Below are positions 9,955 to 18,765 of a stretch of 64,000 nt of DNA, one piece after another (the stretch's first letter is position 1; each line of letters begins with the position of its first letter). The stretch spans positions 124,001 through 188,000 of the forward strand of contig NZ_QOHI01000001.1 in NCBI RefSeq assembly GCF_003319095.1, read 5' to 3'. Under the pieces are notes generated by a model. It worked only from the letters and a program-made list of their open reading frames with translations. It searched no databases and was not told the origin of the DNA. The stretch comes from Blastococcus sp. TBT05-19. Its GTDB lineage: Bacteria; Actinomycetota; Actinomycetes; Mycobacteriales; Geodermatophilaceae. Both the position numbers and the translations under genes were made by a program.

Positions 9955-9979
9955 CGCACCAGATGAGGAGGGCCGCCGC

Positions 9980-11047
9980 GTGACCTCGGTCAGCTCCGCC
10001 AGCCCGGGCCTCCGTGGCCTCCGCGACGTCAAGAACCGGCTCTTCGGGCCGCTGCCCGACGTCGCGCAGGAGGCCGGGTACGAGCCCGACCACCCCAAGC
10101 GGGTCGGCTTCTTCACCGACACCTCGGTCTGCATCGGCTGCAAGGCCTGCGAGGTGGCCTGCAAGGAGTGGAACACGCTCCCGATGGACGACTCGCACGG
10201 CCAGCGGGACGCCCTGGGCCTGTCGGGCATGTCCTACGACAACACCGGGCAGCTCGGCGCCAACTCGTGGCGGCACGTGGCGTTCATCGAGCAGTCCCGC
10301 GCCGTGGACCTGCCGATGCCGACCTTCGGCCGCCCCGGCGACGACCGGCACGACCACGGCCCCTCGCCCGCGAACGCCGGCGACCCGATCAGCCTGGCCA
10401 ACGCGCAGCAGAGCGTGCTCAACGCCGAGGCGCTCTCGGAGTTCGACCCGCAGACCGGCCAGACGGGCGCGGACAAGCAGATCCGCTGGCTGATGAGCTC
10501 CGACGTGTGCAAGCACTGCACGCACGCCGGTTGCCTCGACGTGTGCCCCACCGGTGCGCTGTTCCGCAGCGAGTTCGGAACCGTCGTCGTGCAGGGCGAC
10601 ATCTGCAACGGCTGCGGCTACTGCGTCGCGGCCTGCCCCTACGGCGTCATCGACCAGCGCAAGGACGACGGCCGGGTCTTCAAGTGCACGATGTGCTACG
10701 ACCGGCTGACCGACGGCCTGCAGCCGGCGTGCGCCACCGCGTGCCCGACGACGTCGATCCAGTTCGGCGACCTCGACGAGCTGCAGGCGCGGGCCGACGC
10801 CCGCCTGGCGACGCTCAAGGCGCAGGGCGTGGAGACCGCGCGGCTGTACGGGCGCGATGAGAACGACGGCGTCGGCGGCGACGGGGCCTTCTTCCTGCTG
10901 CTCGACGAGCCGGAGGTCTACGGCCTGCCGCCGGACCCGATCGTGACCACCCGGGACCTGCCGGCGATGTGGAAGGCGGCCGGCAAGGCTGCGGTGATGA
11001 TGATCGGGGTCGCGGCCACCGCCGTCCTCGGTTCGCGGAGGCGCTGA
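9980..11047 (+). CDS. fdhB: Formate dehydrogenase iron-sulfur (beta) subunit
   Basis: A 355-residue electron-transfer subunit that carries electrons from the catalytic subunit towards the membrane. It has four ferredoxin-type cysteine clusters: CIGCKACEVACKEW near residue 51, CKHCTHAGCLDVCPTG near 178, CNGCGYCVAACPYG near 211, and CTMC with CATACPTTS near 236-258, enough for four [4Fe-4S] centres. A loop of about 80 residues between the first and second clusters is larger than in E. coli FdnH. A C-terminal hydrophobic stretch (AAVMMIGVAATAVLG) could anchor it in the membrane. The start is GTG 9980, with a strong GAGGAGG site just upstream and 25 bases after fdhA. A single base separates its stop from the next gene. 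Confidence 0.93.
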   Translation: MTSVSSASPGLRGLRDVKNRLFGPLPDVAQEAGYEPDHPKRVGFFTDTSVCIGCKACEVACKEWNTLPMDDSHGQRDALGLSGMSYDNTGQLGANSWRHVAFIEQSRAVDLPMPTFGRPGDDRHDHGPSPANAGDPISLANAQQSVLNAEALSEFDPQTGQTGADKQIRWLMSSDVCKHCTHAGCLDVCPTGALFRSEFGTVVVQGDICNGCGYCVAACPYGVIDQRKDDGRVFKCTMCYDRLTDGLQPACATACPTTSIQFGDLDELQARADARLATLKAQGVETARLYGRDENDGVGGDGAFFLLLDEPEVYGLPPDPIVTTRDLPAMWKAAGKAAVMMIGVAATAVLGSRRR

Positions 11048-11048
11048 C

Positions 11049-12092
11049 ATGACCGGCGGGATCACCAGCCCGGATGCGGGGTGGCGCCAGGCCGACCGCG
11101 GCCCTTCGACGCAGCACTCGACCAAGAAGCGCCGCAAGCGCGGCGGCGGTCGGGGTCGCGGCGAGGTCGCGATGGTCGACGACGTCGAGTTCACCTCGTA
11201 CTACGGCCGGCAGATCGTCAAGACGCCGGTGTGGAAGTCGCCGGACGTGCCGCTCTACCTGTTCCTGGGCGGCGCGGCCGGGTCCTCGTCGATCCTCGCG
11301 GCCATCGCCGACCTGACCGACCGGCCGAAGCTGACCAGGGTGGGCCGCTACACCGCGGGCGTCGGCTCGATGCTCTCGGTGGTCGCCCTGGTGCACGACC
11401 TCGGCCGCCCGGAGCGGTTCCTGCACATGCTGCGGGTGTTCAAGCTGACGTCCCCGCTGTCGGTGGGCACCTACATCCTGTCGCCGTTCAGCGCGGCGGC
11501 CGGAGCGACGGCGGCCGTGGAGCTGCTGGGCTGGTTCCCCCGGCTCAAGCGCTTCGGGGGAGTGGTGTCGGCGATCTTCGGCGGACCGCTGGCCACCTAC
11601 ACCGGCGTGCTGCTGGCCAACACCGCCGTGCCGTCGTGGCACGCGGCCTACAAGCAGCTGCCCTACGTCTTCGGTGGCTCCGCGATGGCGGCCGGCGGCG
11701 GCATCTCGATGATCTTCGTGCCGGTCGACGAGGCCGGGCCGGCCCGCAAGATGGCCGTCGCCGGAGCGGCGATCGAGCTCGCCGTCGTGCACAAGGTGGA
11801 GCACGACCACGGCATCCTCAGCGAGCCGTTCCACGAGGGCCGGCCGGGGAAGCTCATGCAGGCGGCGAAGACGGCGACCGCCGCGGGCGCCGGACTCACC
11901 GTCCTGGCCGGGCGCACCCGCATCGGCGCCATTGCGTCAGGAACGCTTCTCGCCGCGGGATCGCTGCTCACCCGCTTCGGCGTCTTCGAGGCCGGCATCG
12001 CCAGCACCAAGGATCCGAAGTACGTCGTCGTCCCGCAGCGCGAGCGGCTCGAGGCCGGCACGAACGAGCACGCCTCCACGGTCACCCGCTGA
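11049..12092 (+). CDS. nrfD: NrfD/PsrC-type membrane subunit of formate dehydrogenase
   Basis: A 347-residue polytopic membrane protein, the likely quinone-reactive anchor of the formate dehydrogenase. After a basic N-terminal tail of about 50 residues (KKRRKRGGGRGRG) come about eight hydrophobic segments, with LYLFLGGAAGSSS near residue 72 and LVHDLGRPERFLHMLRVFK near 115. This last segment, with its acidic/arginine loop, is characteristic of the NrfD family. SPFSAAAGA and TGVLLANTAVPSWH follow. It begins one base after fdhB stops and is followed by a hairpin terminator, so it ends the three-gene operon. Unlike E. coli FdnI it is not a haem b cytochrome of four helices. Confidence 0.88.
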   Translation: MTGGITSPDAGWRQADRGPSTQHSTKKRRKRGGGRGRGEVAMVDDVEFTSYYGRQIVKTPVWKSPDVPLYLFLGGAAGSSSILAAIADLTDRPKLTRVGRYTAGVGSMLSVVALVHDLGRPERFLHMLRVFKLTSPLSVGTYILSPFSAAAGATAAVELLGWFPRLKRFGGVVSAIFGGPLATYTGVLLANTAVPSWHAAYKQLPYVFGGSAMAAGGGISMIFVPVDEAGPARKMAVAGAAIELAVVHKVEHDHGILSEPFHEGRPGKLMQAAKTATAAGAGLTVLAGRTRIGAIASGTLLAAGSLLTRFGVFEAGIASTKDPKYVVVPQRERLEAGTNEHASTVTR

Positions 12093-12122
12093 CCGGTCCG
12101 GCGCCTGCGGGCGCCGGACCGG
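12093..12122 (+). terminator. Hairpin terminator after the formate dehydrogenase operon
   Basis: A perfect 13-base-pair inverted repeat (12093-12105 with 12110-12122) and a TGCG loop begin right after the nrfD stop codon. No T-run follows, which is usual for GC-rich actinobacterial terminators. It also sits downstream of the convergent gene ending at 12131, so it may serve both directions. Confidence 0.75.
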
Positions 12123-12130
12123 CGGGTCGG

Positions 12131-12925
12131 TCAGATGAGTGCGCTGTCGACTCTCTGCTGCCAGGCGAGCTCGTCGATGACAGCGCGCTTCTCGACGTCG
12201 TCGAAGCGCACCTTCTTCCAGCGGCCCTCCGAGGCTGATGCACCGTAGGCGCCGCTGCGGTGCCACTCGCCCTTGCGGGTCAGGAACCACGACCGACCGT
12301 GGTAGTCGGCACCCTCGAATGCCCAGCCGGCGAGCTTGCCCATCCCGGCGCGCCGCTTCTCGACCTCGCGGGCGTAGGGGAGCAGGTAGAGGCAGGTGTC
12401 GGTGAACTCGGCGGCGTTCAGGCCGCGCAGGACGTGCACCGCGGAGCGGACCTCCTGCTCGGTGCGCTTCTCGTCGCGGGCGTAGAGGATCCAGACGGCG
12501 TCTTCGGCGGCCAGGTCGAGCAGCTCGGTGCGCTGCCGGTGGCGCTCGGCCTCGGCGGCGGCCTTCTCCTCCGCGCGGCGGCGCTCCTCGGCGAGGGCGG
12601 CGGCGCGGGAGCGCATGCGGGCGTTGGCCAGGTCGCGGTCGCAGACCCGCCAGCCCTGCCAGAGGGCGGAGTGGTCAGCGCAGACGGCGCGGGTGCACTC
12701 GGTGCACTCGCCGATGGCCGGGTCGCCGCAGCGGCAGAGCGCGGCCTCGTCGTCGGCACGGGTCTGGATGTAGATGGTGCTGCAGCGCTTCGTCTCGGCC
12801 GGCTCTGCCGTCGGAACGGCCGGTCCGCCGACGAGTTCGCCGACACGGACGACGGCGTCGCAGCGCCAGTAACCGGGAAGGATCTGCGTGCGTGCGTCCG
12901 TCGCCCCGCAGGTGGGACAAGGCAT
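12131..12925 (-). CDS. Hypothetical protein with N-terminal zinc-binding motifs and coiled coil
   Basis: A 264-residue protein of unknown function. The N-terminus MPCPTCGATD with a following WRCDA resembles a zinc ribbon. Around residues 84-110 the pattern CRCG...CTEC...CADHSALW resembles a B-box-like zinc module. Residues about 125-155 are an Arg/Glu/Ala-rich coiled coil. The C-terminal half (SAVHVLRGLNAAEF..., YHGRSWFLTRKGEWHRSG) looks globular and resembles no family I can name. It starts at ATG 12925. It stands alone between the formate dehydrogenase operon and the polysaccharide cluster and is probably a core-genome gene. Confidence 0.75.
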   Translation of the reverse strand: MPCPTCGATDARTQILPGYWRCDAVVRVGELVGGPAVPTAEPAETKRCSTIYIQTRADDEAALCRCGDPAIGECTECTRAVCADHSALWQGWRVCDRDLANARMRSRAAALAEERRRAEEKAAAEAERHRQRTELLDLAAEDAVWILYARDEKRTEQEVRSAVHVLRGLNAAEFTDTCLYLLPYAREVEKRRAGMGKLAGWAFEGADYHGRSWFLTRKGEWHRSGAYGASASEGRWKKVRFDDVEKRAVIDELAWQQRVDSALI

Positions 12926-13122
12926 GGCCGAAGGGTAGGAGCGGAGCGGCGCGGCCCGATCGATGCCGTGGAACGTGTCGCTAACGCCGCAGCACGTGCG
13001 CCACAGGCGTCACGCCCGTTGTGCAGATGTCGCCTCCGCGGCGGTCGAGGGCCAGACTCTGGAAGTACTGGTTGGCGGCCAAGAGTCCGCTCGCTGCCAG
13101 ACGATGTGGAATCCTAGCCGCC

Positions 13123-13251
13123 ATGGAGCAGGAGCAGGATCGCGGCCAGTCATCAGCGCTGAGGTCCGGCGGCTGGACCTTCGCTACCTGGGCCTACCTT
13201 TCCGCGATAGCCGTAGTAGCCATAACGGTATACGTCTTCGTTCTCCCCTGA
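13123..13251 (+). CDS. Possible 42-residue single-helix membrane protein
   Basis: In the 385-base gap 12926-13310 the only convincing candidate is a 42-codon frame from ATG 13123. A polar N-terminus (MEQEQDRGQ) is followed by a single hydrophobic helix (WAYLSAIAVVAITVYVFVLP) that ends at the stop. This resembles the small one-helix proteins elsewhere in the window but lacks their GRxIRxAD motif. The ribosome binding site is poor. Nothing else in the gap can be supported. Confidence 0.35.
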   Translation: MEQEQDRGQSSALRSGGWTFATWAYLSAIAVVAITVYVFVLP

Positions 13252-13310
13252 GCTGTCATCGGCTCGGGTTCAGCGGTGAGAGCTCACCCTTCTGCGGAAT
13301 GTAGCTGACG

Positions 13311-13784
13311 TTAGCCGCGGTAGATGCCGGAAGCTTTCAGCTTCAAAGTCGTAGCATCGGCTCCTCGAAGTCTTCCGTAGTGGACCACGTCGATCTCGCT
13401 TTGAATTATGGTGGCGGGATTTCCTGCCACGATTGTTCTCGGCGGCACGTCCTTAGTCACCACGGCGCCTGCGCCCACGATACTGTTGTTCCCGACCCTT
13501 ACGCCGGGAAGAATGAGGCTGCGCGCGCCGATAAAGCAGTTGGCTCCCACGACCGTATTCAGGTAGAGCCCACGCGTGCGATCGTGAGCGAGCACTACGG
13601 CGCCAAAGGCGATGTACGAGTACTCGCCGATGTGCACGCCGGCCGGATGAGTCTTGTCCAAGTGCGCCTTGAGCGACACGATCGCCGTGGGATGTACATG
13701 CATGCCCCATATTTGATTATGAGCGAATCGGCGCAGGAGCATGATGCTGCGTCGTAGAAACTCAAGTCTGTGAAGGGTGAGCAC
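13311..13784 (-). CDS. Hexapeptide-repeat acyltransferase (polysaccharide O-acetyltransferase)
   Basis: A 157-residue left-handed beta-helix acyltransferase of the WbbJ/maltose-acetyltransferase type, expected to O-acetylate a sugar of the exopolysaccharide. Repeating (V/I/L)Gxxxxx units are visible: GVHIGEYSYIAFGAVVLAHD, VVGANCFIGARSLILPG and VGNNSIVGAGAVVTKDVPP, ending in the family's VAGNPATII. The start is GTG 13784, with AGAGGA eight bases upstream. It is the most downstream gene of the leftward polysaccharide operon (22.6 to 13.3 kb). The start of a visible drop in GC extremity coincides with it. Confidence 0.85.
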   Translation of the reverse strand: MLTLHRLEFLRRSIMLLRRFAHNQIWGMHVHPTAIVSLKAHLDKTHPAGVHIGEYSYIAFGAVVLAHDRTRGLYLNTVVGANCFIGARSLILPGVRVGNNSIVGAGAVVTKDVPPRTIVAGNPATIIQSEIDVVHYGRLRGADATTLKLKASGIYRG

Positions 13785-13884
13785 CTAGCTTGTCCTCTCA
13801 ATTGCGCGGGGTGCGAGTTAAGTGTCGCGCCAGGGACACGTCGGGCTTCGGTCGACTAACCCATCGGCTGGCGAGAGCTGCGCT

Positions 13885-15270
13885 TCATCGAAGTCCTCTC
13901 GTCATCTCGGCCGCGCCTCGTACGCGGCTGAACTGTGTAGGGGCAGTGCTGCCATCGGCGTCGATCGTCCGCCGAAGCGCGGCTACCAAACCCAGGAGTA
14001 GGAAGAAGAGGCCGGCGAACGTCGGAAAGGTCAGTGAGTCGAAAGTGAACGAAGCGAGGAGGGCCACGGCTGCGGTAGCGGCCATGGCTTGACCCAGATG
14101 TACGTCGAATTCGTCCCTGCCCAGCTTCCGCACCTGGCGCCCCAGGCCGAACATCCCTGTGAACAGGGCACACAATGCAATGGTCCCGATCACTCCCAGT
14201 TCCAAGAGGGAGACTAGAAGTTGGTTGTCGAGTACGCGGTAGATCTCCGGAACGAATGTCCCCGGGCCTCGGCCGAACCACGGCCTGTCCCAGAAGTACA
14301 TGGCCACCGCCTCATAGTCTTCGCGGCGGCCAGCGATACTGGGATCGTTGTCAAAGTTCAGGAAGCTCGACCGAATCGTCCCCAGTACGCCGGGATTCAC
14401 TAGGCGGAAGGCGGCGAGACCCACGACTGCTACGACCGCTGCCCGGCGAAGCACACGGCCCCGCCAGATGGAAGCGAGGACGAGGAGGCCGACAACCAAA
14501 CCCAGGAAGCCTGCACGTGAGATGGAGAAGGGGATCGCACTGGCGACGAGCGCAAGTAGCACCCATCGGCGTCTAGCCGACGCTTTAGACCTGGCGAAAA
14601 GTGCTCGGTGAAGGGCGAGGGGCAGCACCATGGCGAGGACTACGCCGAACTCGATGTAGTGCTGCTGCGTACCGTAAACTCTGCTGAAACCCGGGCCGCC
14701 ACGTTGGCCGAGGCCGACGAGTTGAAGGTTGTACTGCAGGCCCGGGAGGCGCAGGTACGGCACAAGGTCGAGGCCGTAGAACTGCAGTACGCCTAGCGCC
14801 GCGCTGAAGCCGGCGAGCAGGGTGACGGCCTTGACGACCTTGTACACCTCCGCGCGATGGCGCAAACCGTCGGCGGCGACGAGCGCGACGCCGAGCCACG
14901 AGCCAAGGCTCAGCAGGAAGCGATCCGTGCTTCGCGCCTCAAGAGGAAGTAAGCCGCGATCGAAGCCCAGCGCGTATGCCAGGAACAGCACGAGGGTGAA
15001 GACGAGCAGAAGCGCGTGTACGGGTTGTGTGCGTGGCCTGCTGAGGCCCGGCGCCAGACGCCAGAAGATCCACCAGGCGAGCAAGCCCAGGCCAGCGATG
15101 ACCGCTGGTCGGCCGGCTCCACCCAAGCCGGTGACGACGAGTCGCGCAGGCAGAAGGAAGAGCAAGCAGAGGTAGACGATTAGCAGATTTGATGCCGTGA
15201 GGCGTGGGGGACGCCTCAGAGCATGACGCGCTTGGGAGCGGTACCTCTCCAGCGTTGACAGCGGAACCAC
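13885..15270 (-). CDS. O-antigen ligase/Wzy-like polysaccharide polymerase
   Basis: A 461-residue protein with about ten to twelve transmembrane helices and a large extracytoplasmic loop near residues 280-340 containing RREDYEAVAMYFWDRPWFGRGPGTFVPEIY. The pattern W-F-G-x-G-x-G-x-F is the hallmark of the Wzy_C/O-antigen ligase superfamily. It would polymerise lipid-linked repeat units on the outer face of the membrane. It starts at GTG 15270, five bases after the Wzz-like gene, as polymerase and chain-length regulator often pair. A second, unrelated-looking copy of this function is at 52052-53482, which supports two separate polysaccharide pathways. Confidence 0.85.
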   Translation of the reverse strand: MVPLSTLERYRSQARHALRRPPRLTASNLLIVYLCLLFLLPARLVVTGLGGAGRPAVIAGLGLLAWWIFWRLAPGLSRPRTQPVHALLLVFTLVLFLAYALGFDRGLLPLEARSTDRFLLSLGSWLGVALVAADGLRHRAEVYKVVKAVTLLAGFSAALGVLQFYGLDLVPYLRLPGLQYNLQLVGLGQRGGPGFSRVYGTQQHYIEFGVVLAMVLPLALHRALFARSKASARRRWVLLALVASAIPFSISRAGFLGLVVGLLVLASIWRGRVLRRAAVVAVVGLAAFRLVNPGVLGTIRSSFLNFDNDPSIAGRREDYEAVAMYFWDRPWFGRGPGTFVPEIYRVLDNQLLVSLLELGVIGTIALCALFTGMFGLGRQVRKLGRDEFDVHLGQAMAATAAVALLASFTFDSLTFPTFAGLFFLLLGLVAALRRTIDADGSTAPTQFSRVRGAAEMTRGLR

Positions 15271-15275
15271 AAATC

Positions 15276-16034
15276 TTAGTTGGCAGGGGTGAAGCCGGGT
15301 GGCTGTCCGACGCCCACGACCTGCTCTCCTGCGCGAGGTCCGTCGTCCGCACCATCAGGCGTTTCCGTGAGTTGGCTGCCCGACTCGCGGGCGCCGTGAG
15401 CGCCGCCGTATCCACGACCCCCACGCCGTGCTGCAGAAATGAGCAGGGCATCCACCAAGAACGTGATGCCGGCGCTCGCGACGATGCCCACCCCCAACGC
15501 AACCACGAACGCACGAAGCTTGGAATTGTCGACGGCTGCAACGGACGGGGGCGACAATGTCTGCGTTAGCAACTTCTGCGAGGGTGGGAATGGTCCCTGC
15601 TGCCTGTCCAGCTCGGACCCCAACTCGGCTATGACCGCGTTCGCGGTGTTCACGGCCTCATTCAAGTCCTTGGATTCCACGGCGATGCGAAGGATGGGCT
15701 GCCGCTCCGAAGCGATGATCGAGTAGGCCGCCAGCTCGCTCGGCTCGCTGACGCGCTCCTGAAACTCTGGCGCGTTCGCGATGATCGTTAGGGCTTGTGT
15801 TGTGATCAGCGTCGAGCTGTTGAAGCCGAGCAGGGGATTGACCGACGACGTCTCAGTTCCTGTCGCGGCGTCCACCCGTGCGCTGGGAGGCAAGACGATC
15901 ACGGCGGCTGTCACGGTATATCCCGGAGAAACGCCCGCGCGGACGACGAAGGAGCCAGCGAGGGTCAGCAACAGCAGCGGGACTGCGACGTACCACCGGC
16001 GCACGAACGGCCGGAGCGTGTCGGGCAGGTTCAT
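15276..16034 (-). CDS. Wzz/CapA-like chain-length determinant protein
   Basis: A 252-residue protein with a transmembrane helix near the N-terminus (WYVAVPLLLLTLAGSFVVRAG) and another near residues 173-195 (AFVVALGVGIVASAGITFLV). These flank an extracytoplasmic domain with helical NTANAVIAELGSELDRQ, the layout of Wzz/YveK chain-length regulators. No tyrosine-kinase domain follows the second helix; the tail is Gly/Pro-rich and cytoplasmic. It sits directly before the Wzy-like gene and likely controls chain length for that polymerase. It starts at ATG 16034. Confidence 0.8.
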   Translation of the reverse strand: MNLPDTLRPFVRRWYVAVPLLLLTLAGSFVVRAGVSPGYTVTAAVIVLPPSARVDAATGTETSSVNPLLGFNSSTLITTQALTIIANAPEFQERVSEPSELAAYSIIASERQPILRIAVESKDLNEAVNTANAVIAELGSELDRQQGPFPPSQKLLTQTLSPPSVAAVDNSKLRAFVVALGVGIVASAGITFLVDALLISAARRGGRGYGGAHGARESGSQLTETPDGADDGPRAGEQVVGVGQPPGFTPAN

Positions 16035-16126
16035 CCTCGTCCTCTGGTCGGCGCCGAACGACTGCCCGGAGCGGAAGCGGGATCATGCTACGACGCCGTC
16101 GCGCCACCAGGTAAGCGCTCCGTCGA

Positions 16127-17479
16127 TTAGTGAGCCCAGACAGCCCGAAGGTATGAAGAGGTGGGCCTAGGACTTATCAAATCGAAGTAGGCCTTCGACG
16201 GGTTCAGGAGAGTCGGTTCCACCGACCAGGCTCCGTTGAGGACGCGGGCCCCCGGGCGGGGAGCCGGAATCTGCGTCGCGGTCACGGACGACCAGGTCGA
16301 GGGGTACACGGTCCCGGCGAAGATGCTGTCTCGCGCGGCCATGCCGAGCGGGGCACCCGACCCGTTGATCGCTTGGTTGAGTTGGGGTGCCCCAGCACCC
16401 ACCGGGAGCGGATACCGGGTGGCTGCTGAGGTCTTCGGTCCCACCAAGAGGCAGTGCTCCAAGACCGTAGGGGCAGCGTCTAGCGGCAGGTGCGGTGCGT
16501 AAGCGTCCGGAAGCCCCCCCACCTGCAGCGCGCAGTTGTTTGAACCCCATATTGCAGAGTCGACGAAGGCGAAGCCGTAGTAGATTCCGGCTCCGTACAG
16601 CTGGCATGTGTCCAGATGGGCCGTGCTGCCTCGCGGCCGCCATCGCGGCCCCGTGTAGCAGCCCACGATCCGGCAGTTCCGGAGCCAGCCATTGCCATCG
16701 GCTGGGCCGCCACTCTCCTTGGTATAGCCGCTCCCTAGTCCGGTCGCGTCGGCCGTGCTCACGTGGGGGGCGTCCACGACCACTTCATAGAGGTCGCAGG
16801 CCTCTGTGACACTCCCTGGCCCTCTGGCCAGGCCGTAGATTATCCAGCCCCTCAGCGTGGACCAACAAACCGCTGACCCGGTACATGCGGACAACGTCAG
16901 CTCGTCAGCTAGCAATTGGGCGAAGCAGACACGCTGTACAGCCTCGATCTTCGCGGACCCCTCGATGCGCACGGAGCCGTATCCGTCACGCGGCACTACG
17001 AGTACGCGCTGTTCCCAGCTCGCTGACCCGACGTCCTTCAGGACCGGGCGTCCGCGGCCTCCGCCTCCGAGGCCGATCAGCTGTCCCGGCGCTAGGCGGA
17101 TGCGGACGCCGTTCGCTGCATCGGCTGGTGTGATGGACTTCAAAGCCTGAGTGAGAGCCGCCCATGAGCATTCGACGTCGATCTGCCGACCGACTGCGTC
17201 GTTGAGCCACGGTGTGTCCTGCGGCCAGTGGGTGCCGTTCGGACCGAACGACGGTGTCGCGTTCGGGCGTGGGCGACCGAAAGATGCCTGCGCCGGCCAG
17301 TCCGCCTGATCCGACGCTGGCGTCGGGAGCATCGGCGAAATGCTCGTGTCGCTGCCTGCAAGCGCGACGGAGAGTGCGGCGGTTGCCCCGCCCAAGAGGA
17401 AGCCACGCCTCGTCGGCATGTGTGTACTTGGCAGCAGGCCGCGTGACGCTTCGTCTGTCGGTGGCCTGCGCTCCCACAT
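16127..17479 (-). CDS. Tat-exported right-handed beta-helix protein
   Basis: A 450-residue protein. After a 20-residue N-terminal extension comes MPTRRGFLLGGATAALSVALAG, a twin-arginine signal with hydrophobic core, so export through Tat is expected. The start is ATG 17479 because AGGGGGA lies six bases upstream; the ATG at 17419 has no such site. The body has repetitive short strands with Asn/Cys/Gly turns (NCRIVGCYTG, DTCQLYGAGIYYGF, NNCALQVGG), typical of right-handed parallel beta-helix proteins such as pectate-lyase-like polysaccharide enzymes. Catalytic residues cannot be assigned by eye. In a polysaccharide cluster, an extracellular lyase or binding role is plausible. Confidence 0.72.
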   Translation of the reverse strand: MWERRPPTDEASRGLLPSTHMPTRRGFLLGGATAALSVALAGSDTSISPMLPTPASDQADWPAQASFGRPRPNATPSFGPNGTHWPQDTPWLNDAVGRQIDVECSWAALTQALKSITPADAANGVRIRLAPGQLIGLGGGGRGRPVLKDVGSASWEQRVLVVPRDGYGSVRIEGSAKIEAVQRVCFAQLLADELTLSACTGSAVCWSTLRGWIIYGLARGPGSVTEACDLYEVVVDAPHVSTADATGLGSGYTKESGGPADGNGWLRNCRIVGCYTGPRWRPRGSTAHLDTCQLYGAGIYYGFAFVDSAIWGSNNCALQVGGLPDAYAPHLPLDAAPTVLEHCLLVGPKTSAATRYPLPVGAGAPQLNQAINGSGAPLGMAARDSIFAGTVYPSTWSSVTATQIPAPRPGARVLNGAWSVEPTLLNPSKAYFDLISPRPTSSYLRAVWAH

Positions 17480-17511
17480 GAGTCCCCCTGGCTGGCGCGC
17501 CCTGATCAGGG

Positions 17512-18765
17512 CTATTCGCTGGGTCGGCGCCGCGCGCTGGCGACGACATGCTGGCCGAGTTCGTTGGCGCGCGGGCGCAAGTTCGCAACGGCATCCGCCA
17601 CCAACCCGCGCGCCCGAGCGGTGTCGTCGAGCACGGAGGCGAGGCTGCGACGCAGATTACATCCGGTGACGGCGTCGATCTCGTGCACGAGACTCGACAT
17701 GCCGAGGCGGCTGAAGAGTTCCTGGGTCTTGAATTCGTAAGCGACGGCCACGACCGGGGTGCCCGCGTTCAAGGCGAGGATGGCTGCGTGCATGCGGGTG
17801 GCCAGTACGACGTCGAACTCGGCGAACCGCCGCTGCAGCCTTTCAGGAGGGATGTGCTCACGGATCACCGTGACACGCTCTCGCACATCGCTGCCGAGCC
17901 CCGCCGCGATGTGGGCTGCGATCGCCGAATCGTCCGTCCAGTATCCAGGAACCCCCTGGCAGGTCGAGATGAACGTGACCTCAGCGTTGTGTTCCTTGAC
18001 CAACCATGTAACGGCGTCCCGGACGGCCTCCTCGTACTTCTGCTGCCCAGCTCGGCTACCAAGCCGTTGATACTTCGTCCACGACCGCACCGAAACGGCG
18101 ACGCGAGGCGGCTTCGCGGACACCGTCGGCCGGAGGACGGGTTCACCTGACGCGAAGACCACGTCGGGAAGAACGTGCACGTGATCGCAGCGGGCGTCGA
18201 TGGCGCGAAGGTTCTGCAGCGACTTTTCGTCACGCAGCAAGACTGCTGAGGCTTCAGCGGTGATGGCCCGCATGGCGGCGGCATGAGCATCGACCGCGAA
18301 CGGGCCGAGGCTCTGTGTCCCGAGGACGAGAGGTTTCCCCATCAAGAGGGCCGTTCGCATGAGCGCCAACTTCGGTCCAAGGGGGTAGTGCTCCACCAAG
18401 GACGTCCCGCCCGTGTACAACACCACGTCGGCCTCGGCGATCAGCTGGAGAATCTCCTCCGACGGAAGTGGGAAGACCGGCTCCGACGTTGGCTGGGCCT
18501 GCGACACGGTCAGGCGGCGCAGCTTCCGCAAGGCGCGCACCACTAACGGCGGGGTGTTCCGCTCGGCGGAGGGGGATGGCGCGGCCGAGCCCACGACCCT
18601 GTCGGCCTGAGGCACTGCGGTACGCGTCAGCGCTGGGTGGGAGTCCACCACATCGACGTAGACCGCCTCAGGTGCGGCAGCTTCCCGGATGGAGTCGACT
18701 TCGGCCCTCAGGATGGCCGCATCCCCCCCATTACCCGACACCGCACCGATTATCAGGATCCGCAT
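17512..18765 (-). CDS. Polysaccharide pyruvyl transferase family protein
   Basis: A 417-residue cytoplasmic enzyme of the WcaK/AmsJ/CsaB family, which transfers pyruvate from phosphoenolpyruvate to form ketals on sugars. N-terminal MRILIIGAVSGNGGDAAIL is the family's G(N)xGDxA motif. YTGGTSLVEHY near residue 125 corresponds to the GGG/GGT loop, and DVVLATRMHAAILALNAGTPVVAVAYEFK near 325-352 holds the conserved R-x-H-x-x-x-x-A...G pattern. It overlaps the upstream glycosyltransferase gene by 13 bases (starts ATG 18765), which indicates one transcript. Pyruvyl groups would give the polymer negative charge. Confidence 0.87.
   Translation of the reverse strand: MRILIIGAVSGNGGDAAILRAEVDSIREAAAPEAVYVDVVDSHPALTRTAVPQADRVVGSAAPSPSAERNTPPLVVRALRKLRRLTVSQAQPTSEPVFPLPSEEILQLIAEADVVLYTGGTSLVEHYPLGPKLALMRTALLMGKPLVLGTQSLGPFAVDAHAAAMRAITAEASAVLLRDEKSLQNLRAIDARCDHVHVLPDVVFASGEPVLRPTVSAKPPRVAVSVRSWTKYQRLGSRAGQQKYEEAVRDAVTWLVKEHNAEVTFISTCQGVPGYWTDDSAIAAHIAAGLGSDVRERVTVIREHIPPERLQRRFAEFDVVLATRMHAAILALNAGTPVVAVAYEFKTQELFSRLGMSSLVHEIDAVTGCNLRRSLASVLDDTARARGLVADAVANLRPRANELGQHVVASARRRPSE

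Noticed and set aside
6199-10230. A minus-strand open frame of over 1300 codons opposite the formate dehydrogenase genes
   Set aside because: The plus-strand genes have clear Fe-S and molybdopterin motifs; the antisense frame shows only composition-driven repeats.
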